Shown here: in pieces, positions 15,620-24,811 of the stretch
How the letters are laid out: every line of letters starts with the position of its first letter
Position numbering within the stretch: position 1 is the stretch's first letter
Assembly: GCF_042887685.1 (NCBI RefSeq)
Contig: NZ_JBHVOS010000018.1
Span: 45,154-109,153, forward strand
Length of the DNA: 64,000 bases
Direction: 5' to 3'
Source of the DNA: Oerskovia sp042887685
GTDB lineage: Bacteria; Actinomycetota; Actinomycetes; Actinomycetales; Cellulomonadaceae
Made by a program: the position numbers and the translations under genes
The notes under the pieces: model-generated
The model's database searches: none
Seen by the model: only the letters and a program-made list of their open reading frames with translations
Told to the model about the DNA's origin: nothing

Positions 15620-18081
15620 GCGACCACCTCCTCGGAGCGCTCACGGACCCGGTCGACGTCCGCTCCCGCGTCCGGCTCCGCACCCGGGTCCAGCTCCGCA
15701 CCCGCGTCCAGCCCCGCAGCCGGGCCCGGCCCCGCTCCCGGGTCCGGTGCGACCGCGACCGCGCAGACCTTGAACTCGGGCATCCCGGAGACCGGGTCGG
15801 TCGCGTCGGTCGTGATGCGGTTGACGCTCCCGGCCCCGCTCCAGTGGAAGGGCATGAACACCGTGTCGGTCCGGATGCCGTCGCTCCACCGCGCGGGTGC
15901 CCGGACGTCGCCCCGGGCCGACGTGAGCCGTACGGGGTCGCCGTCGCGGATGCCCAGACGAAACCCGAGGATCGGGTGCATCTCGACGAACGGCCCGGGC
16001 ACGATCCGGTCGAGGTCGGCGACGCGGCGCGTCTGCGCCCCCGACTGGTAGTGCTGCAGGACGCGACCGGTCACGAGGTAGACCGGGGCGTCGGGTCGCA
16101 GGTCGTCGCTGGGGCCGACGTGGTCGACCGCGACCATGCGTGCGCGCCCGTCGGGGGTGTGGAAGCGGTCGAGGAACAGTCGCGGGGTGCCGGGGTGCGC
16201 CCCTCCCCACCGGGGTTCCTCAGGACCCGTGTGCACCTGAGCCCTCGCTGGTTCCGACGGCTCGGTGGGCGGCGCGGGTTCTGCCCGCTCGGCGGGCGGC
16301 ACCGCCGGCGCCGCAGGCACCGGCCAGAACAGCCCCGGCCCGCCCGCTGCCTCGTCGGCGTCGAGCCGCGCGTGGCTGAGGCCCGAGTAGTCCGCGACGC
16401 CGCCCGCCGAGGCCCGAGCCAGCTCGTCGAAGACCGCGGCAGGTTCGAGCGGGAACGACACGGTCGAGCCCAGGCGGCGCGCGAGCTCGGCGAAGACCCA
16501 CAGCTCGGACCGCACACCCTCGGGTGGCGTCACGGCCTGCCGGCGGCGGATCACGCGTCCCTCGAGCGACGTCATGGTCCCCTCCTCCTCGGCCCACTGC
16601 GTCACGGGCAGCACCACATCGGCGCGCAGCGCGGTCTCGGACGGCACCAGGTCGCACACCACGAGGAGGTCCAGGGCGTCGAGGCGCTCCGCGACGCGCG
16701 TCGCGTCCGGGGCGCTGACGAGCACGTTCGACCCGTGCACGAGCAGCGCTCGCGGCCCGCCCGGCATCCCGAGCGAGCGCAGCAGCTCGACCGCGGGCCT
16801 GCCCGGCCCGGGCAGCGAGTCCGGGTCCACGCCCCACACCGCGGCGACGTGGGCGCGCGCGGCCGGGTCGCCGATCGCACGGTAGCCCGGGAGCTGGTCG
16901 GCCTTCTGCCCGTGCTCACGCCCGCCCTGCCCGTTGCCCTGCCCGGTGATCGCGCCGTACCCGGACCCGGCCCGGCCGGGCAGACCGAGGGCGAGCGCGA
17001 GGTTGATCGCCGCGGTGACGGTCGCGGTCCCCTGGGTCGACTGCTCGACGCCCCGGCCCGTGAGGACGTACGCCCCGCGCCCGCCGTGCGAGGGCGAGGC
17101 TGCCGCGAGCAGGCGCGCGACGCGGCGCAGGTCGTCGGCCCCGATCCCGCACACGGTCTCGGCACGCTCGGGCCACCAGGCCGCGACCGCGCGCCGCACG
17201 TCCTCGACCCCGGACACGCGCTCGGCGAGGTGGTCGTCGTCCGCGAGGCCCTCGGACCACACGACGTGCAGGAGCGCGAGCAGCACCACGAGGTCGGTGC
17301 CTGGCACGGGCTGCAGGTGGACGCCCTGAGAAGGGCCCTCGGGCGGGCCGGTGAGCGCGGCCGTCGCGGTGCGCCGCGGGTCGACGACGACGAGCCCGCC
17401 GCGCGAGCGCACGCCCGCGAGGTGCTGCACCGAGGGCGGCATGGTCTCGGCCAGGTTGGAGCCGAGCAGGAGCACCGCGTCGGCGCCCGCGAGGTCGGCG
17501 AGCGGGAACGGCAGGCCGCGGTCGGCACCGAACGCCCGGTTCGCCCCGGCGGCTGCGCTCGCCATGCAGAAGCGCCCGTTGTAGTCGATGTTCGCCGTGC
17601 GCAGCACCGTCCGGGCGAGCTTGCCCAGCGCGTACGCCTTCTCGTTGGTGAGTCCCCCGCCGCCGAAGACCGCGACCGCGTCGCGACCGGACTCCGCCTG
17701 GATCGTCGTGATCCCGTCGACGACCCGGTCGAGCGCCTCGTCCCACGTCACGGGCCGCAGCCCACCGCGCGTCACGACGCCCTGCGCGTCGACCGTGCGG
17801 TCGCGCACGAGCGGGACCGTGAGCCGGTCGCTCGCCGTGAGCAGGCTCGCGCTGGTCCAGCCCTTCTGGCACAGCCCGCCCTTGTTGGTGGGGAACTCGC
17901 GCGGTGCGACGACCACGGGGGGTGAGGCTCCGCCGTCGGGCATGCGGGCCTGCGCGGGCGTGAGCGTCATGCCGCACTGGAGCGCGCAGTAGGGGCAATG
18001 GGTGTCGCTGCCCGACGGCGCCGCTCGCCCGGGGAGGGCGGCGCCGGCCGGGTCGTGGGCAGGCAGGGCCGCGCGCGCCAC
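15616..18081 (-). CDS. narB: Assimilatory nitrate reductase, molybdopterin catalytic subunit
   Basis: 821 residues from GTG 18081, immediately after the narK stop. The [4Fe-4S] motif CPYCALQCGM ... GGLCQKGW opens a molybdopterin oxidoreductase fold. The C-terminal MoCo dinucleotide domain contains LVTGRVLQHYQSGAQTRR. It reduces nitrate to nitrite, using electrons probably supplied by the NasB-like neighbour. An Ala/Pro/Glu-rich insertion of about 40 residues (about 590-630) lies ahead of the C-terminal domain and includes a family B palindromic element at residues 609-623. Confidence 0.94.
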   Translation of the reverse strand: MARAALPAHDPAGAALPGRAAPSGSDTHCPYCALQCGMTLTPAQARMPDGGASPPVVVAPREFPTNKGGLCQKGWTSASLLTASDRLTVPLVRDRTVDAQGVVTRGGLRPVTWDEALDRVVDGITTIQAESGRDAVAVFGGGGLTNEKAYALGKLARTVLRTANIDYNGRFCMASAAAGANRAFGADRGLPFPLADLAGADAVLLLGSNLAETMPPSVQHLAGVRSRGGLVVVDPRRTATAALTGPPEGPSQGVHLQPVPGTDLVVLLALLHVVWSEGLADDDHLAERVSGVEDVRRAVAAWWPERAETVCGIGADDLRRVARLLAAASPSHGGRGAYVLTGRGVEQSTQGTATVTAAINLALALGLPGRAGSGYGAITGQGNGQGGREHGQKADQLPGYRAIGDPAARAHVAAVWGVDPDSLPGPGRPAVELLRSLGMPGGPRALLVHGSNVLVSAPDATRVAERLDALDLLVVCDLVPSETALRADVVLPVTQWAEEEGTMTSLEGRVIRRRQAVTPPEGVRSELWVFAELARRLGSTVSFPLEPAAVFDELARASAGGVADYSGLSHARLDADEAAGGPGLFWPVPAAPAVPPAERAEPAPPTEPSEPARAQVHTGPEEPRWGGAHPGTPRLFLDRFHTPDGRARMVAVDHVGPSDDLRPDAPVYLVTGRVLQHYQSGAQTRRVADLDRIVPGPFVEMHPILGFRLGIRDGDPVRLTSARGDVRAPARWSDGIRTDTVFMPFHWSGAGSVNRITTDATDPVSGMPEFKVCAVAVAPDPGAGPGPAAGLDAGAELDPGAEPDAGADVDRVRERSEEVVA
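16213..16257 (-). repeat. Family B palindromic element in narB (in frame)
   Basis: On the coding strand it begins TCGGAACCAGCGAG and ends with a GGTCCTGAGG arm. It encodes SEPARAQVHTGPEEP. This peptide aligns without gaps with two 15-residue peptides inside CopA (59221 and 60652), which carry the same DNA element. Confidence 0.85.
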
Positions 18082-19545
18082 TCAGACCCCTGCCGCGGCC
18101 AGCGACGCACCCCGGCGCTGGTAGACGGCCCAGGTCACGACGGCCATGACGGCGTACACGCCGATGAAGATCCACAGCGCCGGGACGAGCGACCCGGCGA
18201 GGTCGTTCGAGACCGCGAACCCGCGCGGGATGAGGAAACCGCCGAACGCCCCGACGGCCCCCGCGATACCGATGCAGCCCGCAGCCGCCTTGCGGACCCG
18301 GAGGCGGTGGGCGGCGCGCTCGTCGTCGGGCAGGCCCTGCGCGGTGGCCTCCCCCGACGCCGCGAAGACCGCGGGGATCATGCGGTAGGTCGCGCCGTTG
18401 CCGATGCCCGTCGCGACGAACAGCAGCAGGAACGAGCCGAAGAACGGTCCGAACGAGTGCGACTCGAGCGCCTGGATCGCACCGAACGCGCCGCCTGCCA
18501 TGACGGCGAACGCCGCGATCGTCACGCGGGCTCCGCCGACCCTGTCGGCGACGATCCCGCCGAGAGGTCGGGACACCGAGCCCACGAGCGCACCGAGGAA
18601 CGCGATCGAGAGCGTGACCTCGGGGAACTGGTTCTTGAGCAGCGTCGGGAACGCGCCCGAGTAGCCGATGAACGACCCGAACGTCCCGATGTAGAGGAAC
18701 GAGATGATCCACGTGTGCCGGTTGCGGGTCGCCGCGGCGAACGAGCGCACGTCGGCCCTGGCGTGCGACAGGTTGTCCATGAAGCGCCACGCGAGGAACG
18801 CCGCGAGCAGGACGAACGGGATCATCATGAGCCCCGCACGCTCCAGGGCGATCCCCGCCCCCGTCACGATCACGAGCGGCACCGCGAGCTGGACCGCGGC
18901 GGTCCCGAGGTTGCCGCCCGCGGCGTTGAGCCCGAGCGCCTTGCCCTTCTCCTTCTCGGGGTAGAAGAACGAGATGTTGGCCATGGAGGACGCGAAGTTG
19001 CCGCCGCCGACGCCCGCGAGGGCCGCGACGAGCAGCATCACGCCGAACGGCGTCCCCGGGTCCTGCACGACGACCGCGAGCGAGACCGTGGGCACCAGGA
19101 GCAGGAGCGCGGACACGATCGTCCAGTTGCGTCCCCCGAACATCGGCACCGCGAACGTGTACGGGATGCGCAGGGTCGCGCCCACGAGGCTCGGGACGGC
19201 GATGAGCCAGAACTGCTGGTCCACGGTGAAGGCGAAGCCGGCCGCGCCGAGCTGCGGGACCACGATCGACCACAGGGCCCAGACCGCGAACCCGAGGAAC
19301 TCGGCGAAGACCGAGATCCACAGGTTGCGGGTGGCGACCGTGCGCCCGCCGTCACGCCAGAAGGTCGGGTCCTCGGGGTCCCAGTGCTCGATCCAGCGCC
19401 CGCGACGGCGGGAGGGAGCCGCTGCGGTTGCCGGGGCCGCTGCCGGAGCCGGGGCCGCTGCGGAGGCCTGGGCCGGCGAAGGCGACGACGGCGGCGCGAG
19501 CGTGGTGGTCGTGACCTGCGGGGTGGGGCCTGCGGGGACGGACAT
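18082..19545 (-). CDS. narK: NarK-type nitrate/nitrite MFS transporter
   Basis: 487 residues from ATG 19545 with a strong AGGAGG site. A 60-residue Ala/Pro-rich N-terminus precedes 12 hydrophobic segments. The nitrate-porter signature is visible as GGGNFASSMANISFF followed by a second Gly-rich helix (GLNAAGGNLG). It imports nitrate for the assimilatory reductases encoded directly downstream. First gene of the cluster, with a candidate GlnR box 78 bp upstream. Confidence 0.94.
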   Translation of the reverse strand: MSVPAGPTPQVTTTTLAPPSSPSPAQASAAAPAPAAAPATAAAPSRRRGRWIEHWDPEDPTFWRDGGRTVATRNLWISVFAEFLGFAVWALWSIVVPQLGAAGFAFTVDQQFWLIAVPSLVGATLRIPYTFAVPMFGGRNWTIVSALLLLVPTVSLAVVVQDPGTPFGVMLLVAALAGVGGGNFASSMANISFFYPEKEKGKALGLNAAGGNLGTAAVQLAVPLVIVTGAGIALERAGLMMIPFVLLAAFLAWRFMDNLSHARADVRSFAAATRNRHTWIISFLYIGTFGSFIGYSGAFPTLLKNQFPEVTLSIAFLGALVGSVSRPLGGIVADRVGGARVTIAAFAVMAGGAFGAIQALESHSFGPFFGSFLLLFVATGIGNGATYRMIPAVFAASGEATAQGLPDDERAAHRLRVRKAAAGCIGIAGAVGAFGGFLIPRGFAVSNDLAGSLVPALWIFIGVYAVMAVVTWAVYQRRGASLAAAGV

Positions 19546-19622
19546 GGCGCCTCCTGGTGGGACCGGGGTGGACGTCCCGTCGAGCGACGCCCGACCGGTA
19601 CCGACGACCGTAGGAAGCGCGT

Positions 19623-19660
19623 GTTTCTGCCGGGCGCGGCGCCCGTTTCCCGTCCGTAAG
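19623..19660 (-). promoter_or_regulatory. Candidate GlnR box upstream of narK
   Basis: On the minus strand: CTTAC-n6-GAAAC-n6-CGCGC-n6-GAAAC. Three of four elements match the GlnR consensus with exact six-base spacers. Compared with the nirB site, the first eight bases differ only at the opening base (TTACGGA shared). Confidence 0.72.
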
Positions 19661-19912
19661 GGTTTGCGCACACAGCGGCCGGCCTGGCTGTGAGAGCCGA
19701 CCCCGCACCTGGCTCAGGAAGCACAGTGACCAAACCGTCAGGTGAGATCTGGGCGGTCCGGCGTTTCATCCTGCCCGAGCCCGACCACGCCGGACTAGAC
19801 TCGCGCCAGCCCCTTCAACAGTGGTCGGACCGGGCGCGCCCCGGCCGCTGCACGAAGAGGCGCACCGCCGGGCCTACGTCCAGAGGTTGAGATTCGAGAA
19901 AAGGATCCACGC
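19661..19912. other. Intergenic region between narK and the 19913 gene
   Basis: Beyond the GlnR-type site this stretch holds no gene I can support. A TAGACT hexamer at 19796-19801 is a plausible -10 for the plus-strand gene at 19913, without a convincing -35. Confidence 0.5.
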
Positions 19913-20281
19913 ATGCCGCGACAGAGCACCGCTGCATCCGGAGCGGTCAACCCGCTGCGCGCGCTCGCCGCGCTCGTCCGACTGTCGAGCGCATCCGCAC
20001 CGAAGGACGTCGACCACAGCGCGGCCCTGTGCCGGGTGTGCGCCTGGTACCTCGACGAGGCCGGCTGGACGCTCGACGGGCCGACGCACACGATCTGCGA
20101 CTGCTGCGGGTCCGAGAGCGGGATCGACGACACGACCCCCGAGCGCATCATCGCCTACCGCCGCCGCTGGACCCGCGGCGGCCACGTCTGGTTCGACCCG
20201 ACGCGCAGGCCCGCGGGCTGGTCCTACGACGACGGCCTGCCGTCGGACACGCAGGACCGCAGCAGCGCTGCACGTCACTGA
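19913..20281 (+). CDS. Small cysteine-containing protein, unknown function
   Basis: 122 residues. CRVCAWYLDEAGW and ICDCCGSESG give two CxxC-like pairs near residues 40 and 62, suggesting a small zinc-binding fold. The rest is rich in Asp, Trp and Arg (TRGGHVWFDPTRRPAGW). I do not recognise a named family. It stands alone between the nitrate cluster and the surface-protein gene, and a perfect hairpin lies downstream. Confidence 0.75.
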   Translation: MPRQSTAASGAVNPLRALAALVRLSSASAPKDVDHSAALCRVCAWYLDEAGWTLDGPTHTICDCCGSESGIDDTTPERIIAYRRRWTRGGHVWFDPTRRPAGWSYDDGLPSDTQDRSSAARH

Positions 20282-20354
20282 CCGACACGGACGGGCCGGG
20301 CGGGACCCGGTCCGTCGACACCGGCGGGCCGGGCAGGACCTGGTCGGCCGACGC

Positions 20355-20397
20355 GAGCACGGGGTGGTGAGCCGGTCCGGCTCACCACCCCGTGCTC
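20355..20397. terminator. Perfect 21-bp inverted repeat, probable bidirectional terminator
   Basis: Arms of 21 bp, starting GAGCACGGGGTGGTGAG and ending in the exact complement, flank a single central T (20376). It lies between two convergent genes (stops at 20281 and 20449). No U-run follows on either strand. It starts like the A2 hairpins (GAGCACG/GAGAACG). Confidence 0.7.
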
Positions 20398-20448
20398 GTC
20401 CGGTCCGGGACCGCACCCGCCCCCTCGGGCCGGTGCGGTCCGCCCCGG

Positions 20449-22806
20449 CTAGCTCGTGCTCGACTCCCGGCGCCGGCGGGCCACGACGGCCGTGAGGCCG
20501 ACCGCGACGAACAGCACCGACAGCCCGGCGATCATCGCGATGTCGGCCCCCGTCGCCGGCAGGTCCGCGCCCGGGGTCGCCGGGACGGACGGGGTGGGCG
20601 TCGGGGTGGGGGTCGGCGTGACGTCGGCCGCGTTCGTCACGACGACCTCGGCCGAGGACCCGCCCGTGACGACGAGCCGGTTCGTCCCCTGCCCGTCGAC
20701 CGTGATGGTCGGCGTGCCCCAGGTGATCCCCGGGACTCCCGGCAGGGCGATCTCCTCGAACGTGACGACCGTGCCCTCGGGCAGGTCCTGCGGGCCGTCG
20801 ACCGGGGTCCCGTCCGCAGGGACCTGGACGTCCTGGCTGACCGTCGTCCCGTTGAGCGTGTAGGAGTAGCGCACGGTGAAGACCGTGCCTGCCGGGACCT
20901 GGCTGCTGCCCTCCCCGTCGAGCGCCTTGGCGATCGCGAACCCGCCGACCGTGCTGCGGTAGGTGTTGGTCACGGTGACGGCGACGGTCCCCGACTCACC
21001 GGTGCCGACCACGACCTCAGACGGGTCGACGCTCGACCCGTCCCACTCGTAGGTGCCGTCGGTGAAGTCCCCGGGCTCGGTCGTGAGCGGCCCCTCGGTG
21101 AAGGTGCACCTGGTCCCCACCGGGAAGCTCGCCTCGCTGCCGTTCACCTCCGGACGGGCCGTCACCCCCGCGGCGACGCTCACGGTCCCGGACGTCACCG
21201 CCGGGGCGACGGCGACCCCGTCCACCCAGGCCCCGGCGGAGCACTGCCAGGCGACGTCGAACTCGCGCGTCCCGACGTACCCGCCCTCCGGACCGGACAC
21301 GACCTTGGTCACGTCGACCGTGCCGAGCAGGGCGTTGGCCAGGCCGATCGTGATGTTCTGGCCCGTGTCCGTGATCGTGAAGCTGTTCGTCGTCTGCCCG
21401 TCGATCGTGAACACGGGCTGAGCCCACTGCCGGTCCCCCACGTCCACGGGGACGAGGACCCCGTTCACGTCCTCGTACACACCGCTGAGGTCCTCGAAGA
21501 TCTGGCAGGTCTCGCCGACGGGGATGTTGCCGAACACTGTCACCTCGTCGGCCTTGACGGCCCATCGCGTCACGAAGATCGCACCCCCGGGCAGGGTGCA
21601 GCGCGCAGAGCCCGTGAAGACGAGGTTCGTGAGTCCCGACCCGGGGGCCACGGTCTTGGTCACGGTCACCTGGCCGACCTCGGTCGGGATCGGCGGGACG
21701 TCGTCGTCGCACGGGAACGCGTAGTTCCAGGGGTAGTTGTGGTGCTCGGTCCCCGCACCGCCCATGACGTAGTCGCCACCGACGAGGATGCGGCCGTTGG
21801 TGCTCGTGGTCACGGTGAGGTCGATGTCGGGCCCCAGGATCGAACCCATGAACTGGCCGTTCTGGCCGATCGACACCTGGTCGGACCCCGTGAAGTTCCA
21901 CATCAGGCTCGTCGCGAAGTCGGCGAACCCGGGGAAGCCGAACGCGTCGACCCGGACACCGTCCGCGGTGAAGTCCTGGGGCGAGAAGGCGAGGGGTCCC
22001 CCTGTCACGTTGACCACGATCGAGTCACCGTCGGGGACGCCGTTGAACTGGACGGCGTTCGAGCCGTCGAGCGTCGCGGCGTCGACCTCGAAGACCTGGA
22101 GACCGGGGTGGGCCGGGTCGTCGGGCCCGGCGGTGAAGACGACCGTGGCGCCCGTCCGGGTGGCCGTTCCGTTCGGGGCGAACCCGGCGAGCTCGGCCGA
22201 GACGTCGATCATCTCCTGCGGGAAGACCGTGGGGTCGTAGGGCAGCAGCGCGCTCGGCCCCATGTTCTCGACGGCCCCCGCTCCGTTCGTCAGGAGCCGC
22301 GAGTCGTCGTCGATGACCCCGCCGACGTGCACCGCCCCTCCGCCGGTGGTCCCGGCGCCGACGTCGACGGCCGAGCTCTGTCCGATGGTCAGGTTCCCGC
22401 CCACGGCCAGCATGGTCGACCCAGGCGTCGGTGCTGCTCCCGAGCCCGCCCCCACGACCCCGACGTTGAAGATCCCGTTCCGCTCGAAGCTCGCGTCCCC
22501 GTGGACGACGAGCAGCCCCTCGCTCTCGGCCGCGTTCTCGTTCGCCGTGAAGTCTCCACCGACGTACACCGCGACGGCGTTGTCGGTGAACAGGGGTGGT
22601 CCGACGGTCCCGTCGTTGTCCCCGGCGGGGCACGTCGGGAGCTGTTCGGCAGCGGCCGGCGCGACGAACGGACCGACCGCCGCGGCCCCGAGGGTCAGCG
22701 CGGCGGTGAGGCCGAGGACCGACGTCGAGGCGACCAGTCGTCGACGCGAGGTCCGTCCTCCGGGGGACCGGCCGGAGCGGGTGCGGCTGGAGCGGGTGGT
22801 CGTCAT
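20449..22806 (-). CDS. LPXTG-anchored surface protein with choice-of-anchor A and DUF5979-type domains
   Basis: 785 residues from ATG 22806. A twin-Arg/signal region (RRRLVASTSVLGLTAALTLG) is cleaved near APAAAEQ. The N-terminal half is a choice-of-anchor A adhesin-like domain (AVYVGGDFTANENAAESEG, GRILVGGDYVMGGAG). Repeated beta-rich DUF5979-like domains follow (VTKTVAPGSGLTNLVFTGSA and relatives). It ends with a TPTPTPTPT spacer, the sortase signal LPATG, a hydrophobic helix and RRRRES. It should be linked to peptidoglycan by a sortase. Such proteins act as adhesins or pilus-like stalks; the ligand is unknown. Monocistronic. Confidence 0.9.
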   Translation of the reverse strand: MTTTRSSRTRSGRSPGGRTSRRRLVASTSVLGLTAALTLGAAAVGPFVAPAAAEQLPTCPAGDNDGTVGPPLFTDNAVAVYVGGDFTANENAAESEGLLVVHGDASFERNGIFNVGVVGAGSGAAPTPGSTMLAVGGNLTIGQSSAVDVGAGTTGGGAVHVGGVIDDDSRLLTNGAGAVENMGPSALLPYDPTVFPQEMIDVSAELAGFAPNGTATRTGATVVFTAGPDDPAHPGLQVFEVDAATLDGSNAVQFNGVPDGDSIVVNVTGGPLAFSPQDFTADGVRVDAFGFPGFADFATSLMWNFTGSDQVSIGQNGQFMGSILGPDIDLTVTTSTNGRILVGGDYVMGGAGTEHHNYPWNYAFPCDDDVPPIPTEVGQVTVTKTVAPGSGLTNLVFTGSARCTLPGGAIFVTRWAVKADEVTVFGNIPVGETCQIFEDLSGVYEDVNGVLVPVDVGDRQWAQPVFTIDGQTTNSFTITDTGQNITIGLANALLGTVDVTKVVSGPEGGYVGTREFDVAWQCSAGAWVDGVAVAPAVTSGTVSVAAGVTARPEVNGSEASFPVGTRCTFTEGPLTTEPGDFTDGTYEWDGSSVDPSEVVVGTGESGTVAVTVTNTYRSTVGGFAIAKALDGEGSSQVPAGTVFTVRYSYTLNGTTVSQDVQVPADGTPVDGPQDLPEGTVVTFEEIALPGVPGITWGTPTITVDGQGTNRLVVTGGSSAEVVVTNAADVTPTPTPTPTPSVPATPGADLPATGADIAMIAGLSVLFVAVGLTAVVARRRRESSTS

Positions 22807-22928
22807 GGGCAGGCCCTTTCTCGTCGGTCCTGACAGTCTCTGGTGAGGAACCTGGGTGGGCAACCGGTAGGGATTCGCCCCGGTCGACCGCGGAGGAACC
22901 GGTCAGGACGGGACGTCAGGACTGGACG

Positions 22929-24179
22929 TCAGGACCGTGCGAGGCGCGCCACCTGGGCGGAGAGGTGGCGCTGCTCCGGGGTGCTCGTGGCGCGCGCGGC
23001 TGCCCGGCGGTAGTGCTCGAGCGCGGCCGTCCGGTGCCCTGCCGTCTCCAGGAGGTGGGCACGCACGACGTCGACGCGGTGCGGGTCCCCCGGGACCGGG
23101 CCGATCCCGTCGAGCACGGCGAGCCCCGGGACCGGGCCGATCCCGTCGAGCACGGCGAGCCCCGCGACCGGGCCGTCCACCATGGCCACCGCGACCGCGC
23201 GGTTGAGCGTCACGACCGGGCTGCCCGTCATGCGTTCGAGGAGCGCGTAGAGGCCGACGACCTGCGGCCAGTCGGTGTCCTGCGCGGTGGCGGCAGCGTC
23301 GTGCACGGCGGCGATCGCGGCCTGGAGCTGGTACTCGCCGACGTCGCCGCGGGCGAGCACCCGGTCGAGCAGCGCGGTCCCCTCGGCCACCCGTGCCGCG
23401 TCCCAGCGGGTCCGGTCCTGCTGGGCCAGGGGGACGACGTCGCCCGCGGCGTCGAGGCGGGCCGGGCGCCGGGCGTCCGTGAGGAGCATGAGGGCCAGCA
23501 GACCGCCCACCTCGGGGTCGTCGGGCAGCAGTGCGTGCAGCCAGCGGGCCAGGCGGATCGCCTCGTCGGTGAGGTCGACGCGTTGGAGCACCGGTCCGGT
23601 CGAGGCCGTGTGCCCCTCGGTGAACACGACGTACAGGACGTGCAGGACCGACCGTAGACGGGCCGGCCGCTCGGCCGGCCCGGGGACGGACAGCGGCTCG
23701 CCCGACGACGCGACCTTCTGCTTGGCGCGGCTGATGCGCTGCGCCATCGTCGCCTCGGGGACCCCGAACGCACGTGCCACCTCGGCGGTCGTCAGCCCGC
23801 CGACCGCACGCAGCGTCAGCGCGACCGCCGAGGGCGGGGTGAGGGCGGGATGGCAGCAGCCGAAGAGCAGGGCGAGCGAGTCGTCCTGCGCCGAGGGTTC
23901 GGCTCCCGGCACCTCGCTCGCCGCGAGCGCCAGCTCGCGACGACGCCTCGCGATCTCGCTGCGCTGGGCGTCGACCAGCCGCCGCGAGGCGACCTGCAGC
24001 AACCAGGCCCGGGGATGGTCGGGGAGACCGTCGGCGGGCCACGACCGCACGGCCGCGACGAGCGCCTCCTGGACGGCGTCCTCAGCACCGACGAAGTCGC
24101 CCGAGCGGCGTGCGAGCGTGCCGAGGACCTGCGGCGCGACCGTGCGCAGCAGGTCCTCGACGGCCGGCGCCTGGGTCAA
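22929..24179 (-). CDS. ECF42-type RNA polymerase sigma factor
   Basis: 416 residues. Sigma-70 region 2 (FVGAEDAVQEALVAAVRSWP; RAWLLQVASRRLVD) and region 4 (LTTAEVARAFGVPEATMAQR) occupy the first 170 residues. A long TPR-like C-terminal extension (ECF42/DUF6596) follows, as expected for this group. The only start that fits is TTG 24179, overlapping the stop of the YCII gene (TTGA). In ECF42 operons the DGPF/YCII protein is the constant neighbour, as here. A 36-bp tandem duplication (23088-23159) repeats GPVPGLAVLDGI in the extension. Confidence 0.88.
   Translation of the reverse strand: MTQAPAVEDLLRTVAPQVLGTLARRSGDFVGAEDAVQEALVAAVRSWPADGLPDHPRAWLLQVASRRLVDAQRSEIARRRRELALAASEVPGAEPSAQDDSLALLFGCCHPALTPPSAVALTLRAVGGLTTAEVARAFGVPEATMAQRISRAKQKVASSGEPLSVPGPAERPARLRSVLHVLYVVFTEGHTASTGPVLQRVDLTDEAIRLARWLHALLPDDPEVGGLLALMLLTDARRPARLDAAGDVVPLAQQDRTRWDAARVAEGTALLDRVLARGDVGEYQLQAAIAAVHDAAATAQDTDWPQVVGLYALLERMTGSPVVTLNRAVAVAMVDGPVAGLAVLDGIGPVPGLAVLDGIGPVPGDPHRVDVVRAHLLETAGHRTAALEHYRRAAARATSTPEQRHLSAQVARLARS
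23088..23159 (-). repeat. 36-bp perfect tandem duplication inside the ECF sigma gene
   Basis: Units 23088-23123 and 23124-23159 are identical and add 12 residues to the TPR-like extension. A degenerate third unit follows. The absence of divergence indicates recent origin. Confidence 0.9.
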
Positions 24180-24613
24180 CGGGTCCCCTGGGCAGTGTCG
24201 AGGAAGGCGGCCATCTCGGTGGCGTCGGAAGGACCGTCGTCCATGAGCCGCCGGACCTGGATCGGCTGCTGCGTGGGCACCCCTCCCCGGCCCGGCACGG
24301 CCGAGACGAGCCCGGCGATCTCGAGCGCACGCTCCTCGGACCCGACGTCGACGATCTGGTAGCCCGCGAGCCACTCCTTGAACTCGGCGAAGGGTCCGTC
24401 CGTGACGACGGGCGCGGTGCCGTCGGACCGCACGACCTTGGCAAGGTCCGGTCCCGTGAGGATCACGGTCTGCACGAGCTCGCCGCTCGCCTCGAGCTCG
24501 GCGTTGAGCGCCCCGTAGTAGCCGAGGTGGGCGTTCACCTCCTCGGGCGTCCACTCCTCCATGGGCGACTCGTCGACCCCGGCCCGGAAGTCCACTCCCA
24601 GCAGATACCTCAT
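24176..24613 (-). CDS. YCII/DGPF-domain protein, ECF42 partner
   Basis: 145 residues. MRYLLGVDF at the start and VVTDGPFAEFKEWLAGYQIVDV carry the DGPF motif that names the family. These small proteins are invariably linked to ECF41/42-type sigma genes. Whether they act in signalling or as enzymes is not settled. The sigma gene starts within its stop codon, so the two are co-translated. Confidence 0.92.
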   Translation of the reverse strand: MRYLLGVDFRAGVDESPMEEWTPEEVNAHLGYYGALNAELEASGELVQTVILTGPDLAKVVRSDGTAPVVTDGPFAEFKEWLAGYQIVDVGSEERALEIAGLVSAVPGRGGVPTQQPIQVRRLMDDGPSDATEMAAFLDTAQGTR

Positions 24614-24758
24614 CGTCCCGCTCCTCTCGTCCGTCGTGCCCAGCGTGGCACGCTCACCCCATGGTCGGAACGGTGGGCGGGTTCTCGACATGCGGCCGAG
24701 TCCCGCGGGGACGTGCGCCCGGACGGACAGCTCAGCAGGAGGAGGAGGACGACGACGA

Positions 24759-24792
24759 GAGGGAGCGCACGGGTCGTCCCGCACGCTCCCTC
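24759..24792 (-). terminator. Terminator hairpin after the bkd operon
   Basis: GAGGGAGCG and CGCTCCCTC arms, extended inward by GGG/CCC, surround a TCGT loop. It lies 20 bases past the E2 stop. Only a weak pyrimidine tail follows, as usual in GC-rich genomes. Confidence 0.6.
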
Positions 24793-24811
24793 CCGGTGGT
24801 CTGTGGAGCCG

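Noticed and set aside
18001..18060. TGCCCGACGGCGCCGC-like sequence at the narB start as a further repeat copy
   Set aside because: It is explained by ordinary coding (RAAPSGSD) and shows no flanking palindrome; similarity to the 57131 hairpin is short.
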